Part shown: positions 54,677-64,000 of the stretch, in pieces
Position numbering within the stretch: the first letter of the stretch is position 1
Layout of the letters: every line of letters starts with the position of its first letter
Origin: Paragorgia papillata
Taxonomy: Eukaryota > Cnidaria > Anthozoa > Scleralcyonacea > Coralliidae
Assembly: GCA_035771165.1 (NCBI GenBank)
Contig: JAWNZC010000471.1
Coordinates: 248,001-312,000, forward strand
Length of the DNA stretch: 64,000 bases
Direction: 5' to 3'
Program-made: the position numbers and the translations under genes
The notes under the pieces: generated by a model
Seen by the model: the letters and a program-made list of their open reading frames with translations, nothing else
Databases searched by the model: none
Told to the model about the DNA's origin: nothing

Positions 54677-55554
54677 AACCTCGTACCCAGGGTCTTATCT
54701 CCGCTCCCACGCCCCCGCCCATCGCTGCGAAAAGACCCTGGTCCAGGCTGGTCACGTGCTGCCCAAAATATGGGCAGTACAAAATAAATTTAGTGTGGGT
54801 AGGGTGGTACAAAAAACTTTCTCGACTTCCAGAGTAGTGTTTATACAAAAACGCAAAACATTTGGCCAGATGAAATGTCAACGACTCACGAAAGGTGCAC
54901 CGTGCACAACGGCTTGGAGAAACAATCCGAAACGAGATATAATTTAATAAGAATGCCAAAGTCTCAAAGATCGATATTTTGCTGGCTTTGTAACGCTGGC
55001 AACATGTGTTATTGATGGGAGAATATTCGTTTTAAGCATTCGAATCGCGAGGCTTTTAACTGGACGTATACACTTAAATATAACGGCAGCTTTCGCGTGT
55101 GGTATTCAAGAACGTACAGGTGAAACACATACGTATTTTATTGTTTATATTGAGAGTTTGAAACAGTCTTCCATTTCATTATCAACATTTCATTAAGCAC
55201 CCAGGTTGACGATTATTAAACGAATGGGAACATTAGAAACTTTCTTCATTATAAACTTAAATAAACACAGCGATTTATTACAAACTAAAAACAATAGCTG
55301 TTAAAACAACTTGTTTCAATTTTAAAATCGTGTCACCGGTTTAACCATTCATTTCAAAATCTAATACCAGAAAGCATGACAAGATACTTATATATGCATT
55401 TCTTCGACTATTCCAGCGAGGTCAAGCATTGATACGTAGGACCCTCCACAGTCGAAAATTTTGATAGACGACACGTGACCAGCCTGGACCAGGGTCTTTT
55501 CGCAGCGGTGGGCGGGGGCGGGGAAGCGGAGATAAGACCCTGGGTACGAGGTTG
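54677..55554. mobile_element. Mutator-like element just upstream of the plus-strand 7TM gene
   Basis: Ends AACCTCGTACCCAGGGTCTT and complement; 10-bp duplications CGTATGTGAC at 54667-54676 and 55555-55564. Inverted arms of about 80 bp. It ends 30 bp before the ancestral ATG at 55585. Confidence 0.85.
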
Positions 55555-55621
55555 CGTATGTGACAGCTTTAATAATAAAATATCATGGCTGGCGAGGACC
55601 TCGACCCTTTCTTCGTCGCCA

Positions 55622-56863
55622 ATGCTGTTCATGATGATTGATGACGCTGAGTCTGAGGACAACCAAGCGGGCGATATTCCACAATTACCACCAGCAGAAA
55701 GATCGAAGACGTTGACGTTCACTTCAAGTAGAGAATTTCTGTTACTGCGATGTCTACTGAGGAGTCTGTCTTTGTGGCACCCGAGATCGAGTTGTTGTTT
55801 CAGTCGATATTTCTACCCAGGACTGATCAGCTTGTTACTCGCTTGTACTGCCATATGGATTCTAGTCCTCATTTGCTTACAAGAAGATCCAACTCTTAAT
55901 TTCTCTCTATCAACCAAGTTATACTACGTCGTTCTATTCGCTTCGGCATTCTTTAGTCATCTTGCCGGCTGGCGTTACTTCAGATCTCGTGACTTTGAAG
56001 ACAACATGATCTTTATCACCTTTGATGCACGACAGCTTGAGGGATTTCGTAAAGAAATCAAATACTACAACTTGAGGATAATAATGTCTTTAGCTCTCGC
56101 ATTAGCTTGGCAAATTGGTTTTGGTTTTTTTCCTCTCAGCTCTTCATATCTCACTCCGGTGAATAAGTGGTTGGTATTTTCTTTCAATGCTTATGTTGGT
56201 GGAATATACCTCGCTGTTTTATGGATTATTGACATACTTCAGCTCGTCAGCAATGCTCGTCTTCGAAATCAACATCAGAAGTTCCTCAAGTGGACTCAAG
56301 GAGCGGAAGCAGCCATAAATGATCACATCTGTAACTATACAACAAAGGTAGAAACTTCTTGCCGTCGCCTTCGATTCTGGTTCGTAATTCATAATGTTTC
56401 GCTTACCATATTAGTCCCAATCATTGTGTTGAGTAATTTAGTAAATGGGGCTAGTTTAGCGTTTTACACAGTTGCTTTCATTGCAAGTAATATACTAATA
56501 TGGGCTGGCCCGCTCCACTTCGCTGAACAAATCGAAAGAAACGATGAGAGATTCTGTTGTGAAGTGAATAATTTTTGTCCTGAACAACTTACTACCGCTA
56601 TGCAGAATACAGCTCCCCGGGAAACAGCAGTTGCAACTTCGAATGGCGGCCAGAATGAGGAAAGTTATCAACGTTTGACTTTTGTTTCACGTACTGAGGT
56701 CCAGTTGCTTGTGGCTTACTTGAAGAACATCAGATCGGGTTTTCTGGCAGTTGGGTACACATTTCAGCTCAAACTCTCAATAGTTGCTGCAGTATTTTCA
56801 CTAGGTGCACTACTTTTTAAGACAAACTATAGAAATAGTTGTGAGTGCGTATGCATAAAATGA
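55622..56863 (+). CDS. 7TM protein, gustatory-receptor-like candidate (copy 9, rearranged start)
   Basis: The only plus-strand member. From GDIPQLPPAERSKTLTF onward it is a complete family protein with all seven segments, FCCEVNNFC and a divergent tail (KTNYRNSCECVCIK). The ancestral ATG (55585) now leads to a stop after 18 codons, because 55591-55619 is inverted relative to the other copies and about 7 bp are added near 55640. The open frame can start at 55622 (MLFMMIDDAESEDNQ), giving 413 aa without the conserved acidic head. It is either translated from this start or a young pseudogene. A Mutator-like element lies directly upstream. Confidence 0.65.
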   Translation: MLFMMIDDAESEDNQAGDIPQLPPAERSKTLTFTSSREFLLLRCLLRSLSLWHPRSSCCFSRYFYPGLISLLLACTAIWILVLICLQEDPTLNFSLSTKLYYVVLFASAFFSHLAGWRYFRSRDFEDNMIFITFDARQLEGFRKEIKYYNLRIIMSLALALAWQIGFGFFPLSSSYLTPVNKWLVFSFNAYVGGIYLAVLWIIDILQLVSNARLRNQHQKFLKWTQGAEAAINDHICNYTTKVETSCRRLRFWFVIHNVSLTILVPIIVLSNLVNGASLAFYTVAFIASNILIWAGPLHFAEQIERNDERFCCEVNNFCPEQLTTAMQNTAPRETAVATSNGGQNEESYQRLTFVSRTEVQLLVAYLKNIRSGFLAVGYTFQLKLSIVAAVFSLGALLFKTNYRNSCECVCIK

Positions 56864-56944
56864 CATTTTCTCTCACTGTCTTTCGAAAAACACTGTTCTT
56901 AACATGGCCACCATGACGTCCAGTAAGGCTTAGTCAGTTAGCAG

Positions 56945-57507
56945 CAGTGCTGTGAGTAACTTCGTTACAAGTAACTATAGTTACAGTAACTAGATACATT
57001 TTTAAGTAACTGTAACTGAAACTAGTTACTTTTTCTGAAGAAGTAACTGTAACTATAACTAGTTACTTTTTGAAGAAGTAACTATAACTAGTTACTTTTT
57101 TAAAGAACTGTTACTAGTTACAATATTTGTTTCAAAAATGTGACTATAGTTACTGATATTCAGTTGAGGATATCATTCTTTCTTGATAAAAAATGGTTTT
57201 GATATAATAATAAAGGTACATTATGTACACATTTGACTATTTCTGCTTAGTGACAACTATATTTAGGCATTTAGCTGTAAAAACATAATTATGGTACTGG
57301 CATCTAAAAAACAGTAATTTCTTTGTTGATTCTAGTAACACGGACAAAGGAATGTAAATTTGTAACTATAGTTACAAAATTTTTGAAGTAACTTTGTAAC
57401 TGTAACTAGTTACTTTCTTTTCATTGTAACTTTTATCGGTAACTAGTTACTTTTCTAACGATGTAACTGTAACTAGTTACAAAAATTATGTAACTTTTAC
57501 TGCACTA
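56945..57507. mobile_element. hAT-like non-autonomous element, copy 2 (inverted)
   Basis: Reverse complement of 7466-8029. Flanks GTTAGCAG (56937-56944) and ATTAGCAG (57508-57515) form an 8-bp duplication with one mismatch. Confidence 0.82.
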
Positions 57508-57515
57508 ATTAGCAG

Positions 57516-59221
57516 GGACCGCGGAACCGGGGGTGCTGGGGCTTTAGCCTCCCCAATAATTTTTCTAAGTAAATATTGTGCATCCAAAAAGTATTTTATT
57601 GCAATGGACAGAAAAATTGTTCAATCAGTCACTCCAGCGCACGCAGCGGTCTGCACTTTAACATTATATCAACAATACGAAGCAAGCGATCATACCGGAA
57701 ATGAGTCGCATTCATGTAATATTCGTCCTTCGTTTAATGTTCACAAGCGTCATTTTGAATTATGCGGAGGAAGGCCGAAGTAATAGCGAGAGGAAGCGTA
57801 AATTACCGGAACGCGCTCGGTCTTCGGCCTCCTTCCGCCATCGTGATCAGCGCCTGCGATACATTAATGAGAAATATCGATCAGATTTAACATGTCGCTA
57901 AACGTTATTTTGCTGTGCTGTCTACTGACTTTTACTTGCTTCCGATTAGTTGATGTGGCAAACGAGTTTGTGGGTGGGAACGATAACAGGAAGCGCAACG
58001 TTGGGACTTTTACCGAAGCTGATCTCTGTCACGGTCTACAATGAACACTGAAGTCTGAACACGAGTTGCATCAGCAGAATTTCGGACTGTTAGCTGTTAC
58101 TGTTGACAATATGTTGTGTTGGGCGTTTGTTCTGGTTTGCTCTTATATAGAAATCTTGATCTATTAATGGAACAAACAAACAAAGTGTTGTCTTTTGAGA
58201 GTTTTCTGACCTTCAGAATTCTGTAAATTCTTCCCCCAAAATGCAGGATATGGCGTTTCAGAGACTCTAGATTTCAAAATAACCTGTGGCTAAAATCCCC
58301 CCCCCCCCCCCCCAATACAAAAATCGTTCCGCGGTCCCTGTTTGGACGTCGCTCTTGTGTCGAATCAAATTCAAATTATTACTTGGGCTAGGTTTCGACT
58401 CGGGGTTTTTTTCCTTTTTTTTTTTTGGTGTCATGATTTTGCATTTTTGCACGTTTTATATACTTCCACTACTGTTCATGCTTCCTTTGGACAAAGAGTT
58501 GAACAGCTTTGCCTTTTGATCAAGGTGTTCTTGCACACTGTTGGTAGATTTCGAAAGAGACTGACTTTGTAGTTTAACAGTGAGTGATGTGGCTGACAGC
58601 TCTCTTCATTGTATAAAATATGTTCACCTGTGTGATGTGTGCACCACATTCATGCACCCTGCGATGCAGGTTCCGCGTATACAATAGACGAGTTCAAGGT
58701 TACGGACGCCATATTGAAAAGGGGGCAAAGAGTCTGGGGCGAGCTCGGTCAAAGGGGGCAAACGCCATATATTTTCATATGTAAACTTCACGATTTTTGA
58801 TCAGTGGGTGAATGGTTTACGCTTGTTTTGAACGATTTCGGGTCCGTATCGTTTTGTAATTTTTGTAATACTTCAAGGAAACATAGAAAAAGTTTTGTAT
58901 GTTATTTTGGAAGGCTTGGAGGATTCTAAAAGAAATCGCGATGGTTTGTTGAGGAATTGTATGTACACGCGCTTATGCATTTCTATAATTTTAAGTGATT
59001 TATAAATATTTAGTTTTTTTTACCACAATTAGCATGACTTGTCTTCCAAAGAACACTATAGTAACTGTATGAATTTAGTTAGTTTAACTTAGAACCTTGT
59101 TGACTTCCGGTCAGTTAATTGTTCCCAGTGCCCTCGGCCGACGTTGCTACGCAACGAGAACTACGTTGTCAGAACGTTTTGCTTTCTTTTTGGGAACAGT
59201 TATAGTAGGAGCAAACGAACA
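57516..59221. other. No gene recognised
   Basis: Contains repeat relatives of 14010-14060 (58241-58290, followed by a poly-C run at 58298-58313) and of 16548-16850 (58445-58660). The open frame at 57701-57901 has no family features. Confidence 0.5.
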
Positions 59222-59560
59222 ACTCATTCTAACCTTCCGTGATCAATATTTATAATAAATTAGTGGATATTTAAAGATCTAAGAAAAACTAACCATTTTA
59301 AAACTTTATTTGTACCATAGTACTTATGATGGTCCCAATTGCATGTACCCTTATACCGGTTTTAACATTTTGCTGTTTCACTCACCAAAAAACTCACTTT
59401 TTCTTTGACTCACTAGTTACGCGACGTAATTTGGTAATGACAAAAACAAGACTATTAACCCCATATACCATGCAGAAAAATTACCCCTCATGTTGCGTAT
59501 TTATATTGCAAGGTCACGCGCAACTTCGAGGTTGACTCAGAATTTCATTTCATAGGCACT

Positions 59561-60859
59561 TTAACCAAACCCAGTAAAAAAGTTTGTCTTATAAAGCAGT
59601 GCACCTAATGAAAATACTGCGGCAACTATTGAGAGTTTGAACTGAAATGTGTACCCAACTGCCAGAAAACCCGATCTGATGTTCTTCAAGTAAGCCACAA
59701 ACAACTGGACCTCAGTACGTGAAACAAAAGTCAAATGTTGATAACTTTCCTCATTCTGGCCACCATCCAAAGTTACGACTGCTGTTTCCCGGGGAGCTGT
59801 ATTCTGCATAGCGGTAGTAAGTTGTTCAGGACAAAAATTGTTCACTTCACAACAGAATCTCTCATCGTTTTTTTCGATTTGTTCAGCGAAGTAGAGCGGG
59901 CCAGCCCATATTAGTATATATAAAACTGCAATGAAAGCAACTATGTAAAGATTTAAACCAGCTCCATATGCTCCATGTGCTAAGTTATTCAATACAATGA
60001 CTGGGGCTATTATGGTAAGAGAAACATTATGAATTAAGAACCAGAATCGAAGGCGACGGCAAGAAGTTTCTACCTTTGTCGTGTAGTTACAGATGTGATC
60101 ATTTATGGCTGCTTCCGCTCCTTGAGTCCACTTGAGAAACTTCTGATGTTGATTTCGAAGACGAGTATTGCTGACGAGCTGAAGTATGTCAATAACCCAT
60201 AAAACTGCGAAGTACATTCCAGTAACATGAACACTGCCAGATAATACCAACCACTGAAGAGACGTAAAGTTATGATGACTGTAGAGATAACCGTTCTCTA
60301 GGAACAGGATTGGTTGATAAGAAAATAAATTAAAACCAAGCCAAACTATCGCGACAACTAAAGAGAGTACCGTCCTCAAGTTGTAGTATTCGATTTGTTT
60401 ACGAAATCTCTCAAGCTGTCGTGCATCCAAGGTGATGGAGGTCATGTTGTCTTCAAAGTCACGAGATCTGAAGTAAATCCAACCGGCAAGATGACTAAAG
60501 TATGCTGAAGCGAATAGAACGACGAAGTATAACTCGGTCGATGGAGAGGGATTAAAAAAATCATTTTCGTTTATGCAAAGGAGCAATAGAGTCCATATGG
60601 CAATAAAGGCGAGTAACAAGCTGATCAGGCCTGGGTAGAAATATCGACTGAAACAACAACTCGATCTCGGGTGCCACAAAGACAGACTCCTCAGTAGCCA
60701 TCTCAGAAAGCGAAATTCTCTACTTGAAGTGAACGTAAGTGTCTTCGATGTTTCTGCTGGTGGTAATTGTGGAATATCGCTCGCTTGATTGTCTTCAGAC
60801 TGAGCACCATCAAAAATAGCGTCAACAAGGATTTCGACTGTTTCTTCGTCGCTAGCCAT
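59561..60859 (-). CDS. 7TM protein, gustatory-receptor-like candidate (copy 10, 432 aa)
   Basis: Twin of the 49731-51032 gene in the duplicated block, starting MASDEETVEILVDAIFDG. It differs by a handful of residues, again mostly in outer-loop or membrane-edge positions (NLFSYQPILFLENGYLYSHH against NFFSYLPIMSLENGYLYNHH, and HGAYGAGLNL against HGAHGAGGLNL). All structural hallmarks of the family are present, with the same short tail TNFFTGFG. Confidence 0.87.
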   Translation of the reverse strand: MASDEETVEILVDAIFDGAQSEDNQASDIPQLPPAETSKTLTFTSSREFRFLRWLLRSLSLWHPRSSCCFSRYFYPGLISLLLAFIAIWTLLLLCINENDFFNPSPSTELYFVVLFASAYFSHLAGWIYFRSRDFEDNMTSITLDARQLERFRKQIEYYNLRTVLSLVVAIVWLGFNLFSYQPILFLENGYLYSHHNFTSLQWLVLSGSVHVTGMYFAVLWVIDILQLVSNTRLRNQHQKFLKWTQGAEAAINDHICNYTTKVETSCRRLRFWFLIHNVSLTIIAPVIVLNNLAHGAYGAGLNLYIVAFIAVLYILIWAGPLYFAEQIEKNDERFCCEVNNFCPEQLTTAMQNTAPRETAVVTLDGGQNEESYQHLTFVSRTEVQLFVAYLKNIRSGFLAVGYTFQFKLSIVAAVFSLGALLYKTNFFTGFG

Positions 60860-62060
60860 GTTATTTTAATAAGCGCTTCCGCGAAAAAATCCTTATCGCC
60901 TTCCGGAAGCTATCGTATTTCCTCCATTTTCTTAAAAAGATGTTGCGCTTATTTGAGGAATGGCGCTTAAACGGGGGGGATGGGAGGGGGCGCTCATTAA
61001 ATATTTTTAAACCAATTTAACTAAACATTTATGTCTAACAAAAAAACTTTGTAATGATTACGGAGAACGTGGTAATAGAGCAAAGATTGAAAAGAAATAA
61101 TAAAGACCTTAGGTCCACGTTTACCTCAAACTGCGAACTCCATGCAGTTTTCGGTTTGGCGTTTGGACAATTTGTACATTTAGTTTGAAACCTTTGTAAT
61201 TAAGGTTACATTAAGCCCTGTTTACACGGCCAAAATTTAAGCACGCTTAACTTAAGCGTGCTTAAAATGCGCCACCTTGGTGCGTTTACACGGTCATTTA
61301 ATAATCCCTTACTAAAACACGTACACCATTATTCAACATGGCGGACGAGCTATATTTTTGGTTTTGGAAGCTTCGTATGGGTAGCGTGCGTCAAAGAACA
61401 ACGGAAGACATCGGTACACGAGAAAGAGTAATAGCTAAAAGAAACAAAGGAACAAAGAATAGCGAAATGGAAGCTTCTACAGCAGGGCAAAAAAATACAT
61501 TTTATCGTATCGCGTTTACACGCGGCCAAGGTTAAGCGCGATTAACTGATCGTGCTCAGTTTAATCCACCTCCTTTAGGTGGTGCAAACTAATCGCGATT
61601 AATTTACGCCGATCTGTTTACACGGACATTTTAATCCCGCTTAAAGTCAGATGTGGCTCAGATCCCGCTTAAATTTTGGCCGTGTTTTTGTAAATTGGCC
61701 ATTGTGCACCAAATTTTAGGGCGATATATCTCAAATTTTCAGTCAAGGAAGCCAAATGGTTGCTGATTATGAAAATCTAAATTTAGTGAGAATGTATTTT
61801 AAACTTCCCTCGTTTATAACGAGTTCTCCACCACGGAATTTTCCACAACATTGGCGCAAAATCTGTTACGGTATTAGTTTTGTTAAGCCTGGTTTTCTCA
61901 TATATCGTAATTCATCGCTGATCATCGGCGTTACAGCTTTGCGATGAATTGCGATGAAATAGGATTATGAAAACCGGCAATCGGGGACAATCTCCGATTA
62001 TCGGCGATCATAGCAAAAAACAAAAAAAATTGTTTCCCCCGATGATCGCCGACTGTTGGC

Positions 62061-62823
62061 CTGCCTCCTCCGCAGGCCCTCGTTGCATCATGGACAGGTC
62101 ACACTTTTGAGAGGGCCTGCCAGATCCTGTAAACAAAATGGGGACTGATCCCCATTATGCACAGCGAGACTAGGCCCTAGAGGCGATAGTTTTGAGAGGG
62201 CCTGCGAAATCTTTCCGGCCGCTGTTCGACAAACGTACGTCCAAGTTCTTTTAACACTGTGACCCACCAGGAAATTCGGTCTAAACTTTCTTACAGATCA
62301 TGACAATGAAGAAACAAATATGTTTTAGAATTACCGACCTACTGCCAATAATATTTTTAGCGACAAAAAGGAATTGAAGGCGAAAATATCTGCCGAACAA
62401 AAGCAAATTCGACGGTCAGGAAAGTACAGGTTTTTCTTATTGTTTTTTGGTTTATTTAGCTATCGAAGACTGTCAACTGGCCAAGAGTTAATGAGATTTA
62501 ATTTTGTTAAATTGTAGGCTATAGTGTAGCGTAATTCAAGTTTCAGTTGTTGTGAACACCAAAAAAGTATAATAGAGTCTCTTGGGTAGACTAAAGTGCA
62601 TTTTCGTTGATTATTCCGGCCGAAAGTTGACAAAGTTCAACCGTAATTGCTTTTTTCAACAATTCCTTCATTTTAAAGCTAGGATTCGTATGTTAAAAGT
62701 CTTGAATGGCCTTCAAAATCGTCGGATATACCCATGGCTATTAAGAATGGGTAGTTAATTATGCAAATTTATTCGGCGTGTGTGACTTGTCCATGATGCA
62801 ACGAGGGCCTGCGGAGGAGGCAG
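62061..62823. mobile_element. Mutator-like element (CTGCCTCCTCC ends), copy in second block
   Basis: 763 bp with perfect 9-bp duplications ACTGTTGGC at 62052-62060 and 62824-62832. Inserted before the block duplicated, since the same junctions occur at 52358-53119. Confidence 0.86.
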
Positions 62824-64000
62824 ACTGTTGGCGATGAATTAAGCCTGACAAGCAAAACAAATGAAAACCGAAATCCGATGAAATAAGACAAATTAGGACC
62901 CAGTCTCTAGAAGAAAACCAAGCACTTCAAACATGCATGAAATTGCTTCTTCCCTTGTCTCGAATATTTTTCACACCCAGAAACTCTTCTTTCGATATTT
63001 CTTATGCCGCACGAGCATTTTCTTTTTCAGTAACAGCGCTATGACGAGTGAAAACTTCGTATGAGTAATAATCTGTTGTTTAAGGGGTGCCCATTTTGAC
63101 CAGTACAGTGGCGTAACTTTGGGCTAGGGTGCCCCTGGCCCAAACTGAAAAGCCCCCCCTCCGGCCCCTAAGGACCCGGACCTAGGCCCCCGAATTGAAT
63201 TTCACATGCCCCAGAAGTGCATTTTCGGCGATTTCTGCGGGGAATTTTCCAAAACATTAATCGGTATAACAAAATTCATCATTATATATATCAAACGTTT
63301 GTTGGATTATAAGAATATTTATCAACCCGTTAATACCGGCAGGTCTGTCTTATATCAAGAATATAGTCACTGACGAAAATACCGTAATCACGTAACTAAA
63401 ACTCACCTTATATAAACACAGATTTATTTACAAACAAAACAAAACAAAACAAAACAAAACAAAACAATTTAATTCAGACGAATTTAATTGTTTGAATGTT
63501 ATTCGACGAAACTGTGACGTATAACTCGATTAAATTCGACACACAAATTAAATTCGTCTGGGCAACTAAATTCGTCTGAGTCAGACGGATAGTGCGACGA
63601 TAATGCGTGTTCGAGTTACACGACGAATTATCGTCCCGTCGAATTTGAAATGTTTCGCTTCTGTCTGTGACTGTTCGGCGTCATGTTTTCAAGAAGTCGT
63701 TTTCAGGATCAATGAGTCGAAGTAAAAACGATTAAATTCGACTGAAATTCGACGTTTAACTCGACGTCGCATTTACGTCGCGTTACTGACGAAGTTCATT
63801 CGCATTAAATTCGTCTATTGTGCGACGTTTAGCGCAGGCCTTATTTGCGGTTAAAGGATAAAGGGGATAAGGGCATTATCACAGACTCACATTGTCTCCT
63901 GTGTAATATGTGGGTGAAGCATCCACATGAAGCTATAGGGTTATCTCGGAGCCAGGGATACACCAGGGTTACTTTGCGATTGAGAGTTCTCGGTTGGTTT

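Larger units (their letters stand above)
59222..64000. repeat. Duplicated block, second copy, cut by the window end
   Basis: Same order as 49399-54066, including gene, MITE, Mutator-like element with perfect ACTGTTGGC duplications, and AAATTCG cluster. Carries about 0.2 kb near 62890-63210 that is absent from the first copy. Confidence 0.88.

Overview
The window is metazoan nuclear DNA, most likely from an anthozoan cnidarian and plausibly a stony coral. The evidence is a spliced animal-type VPS53 gene, large introns, a roughly 60 per cent AT background, heavy loads of foldback DNA elements (Mutator-, piggyBac-, hAT-, pogo- and Harbinger-like), LINE 3' fragments, tRNA- and 5S-derived SINEs and many microsatellites. 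There is no bacterial-style gene packing. The species cannot be fixed from the sequence alone.

Region 1 (1-15.9 kb, + strand) holds seven consecutive internal exons of VPS53, a subunit of the GARP/EARP tethering complexes. Their splice phases all agree. The introns hold a TA-flanked pogo-like element with nested foldbacks, GGT, GATGC and GGGA microsatellites, a hAT element with a perfect 8-bp target duplication, a LINE stub that runs up to a splice acceptor, two adjacent SINEs and TTAA-flanked foldbacks. I found no VPS53 exon after 15873.

Region 2 (16-30.9 kb) is mostly mobile-element debris. It contains a Harbinger Myb/SANT-like remnant, a LINE stub, the first 7TM gene, a nest of Mutator-like elements sharing one 9-bp target sequence in three copies, and what reads as an intact type I hammerhead ribozyme at 30219-30276 between TA-dinucleotide tracts.

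Region 3 (20.4-60.9 kb) is a cluster of ten copies of one intronless 7TM gene family. Five are full length and open on the minus strand (20451-21764, 30996-32273, 36602-37879, 39405-40682, 49731-51032), as is a sixth at 59561-60859. One is on the plus strand with a rearranged start (55622-56863). Three are broken (34770-35066, 42204-43481, 44656-44799). The proteins are 413-437 aa with a charged cytoplasmic-type N-terminus, seven membrane segments, basic even-numbered loops and almost no tail, which fits the inverted topology of the insect-receptor/gustatory-receptor-like (GRL) superfamily. Differences between copies concentrate in the three predicted extracellular loops, while the cytoplasmic loops are nearly constant. 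This suggests a chemoreceptor-like array still being born and lost by tandem duplication. One 2803-bp unit is repeated almost without change, and a block of at least 4.7 kb carrying one gene is repeated about 9.8 kb away.

The GRL assignment rests on topology and architecture, not on a database match. The exon, transposon-end and target-duplication calls were read directly from the sequence.
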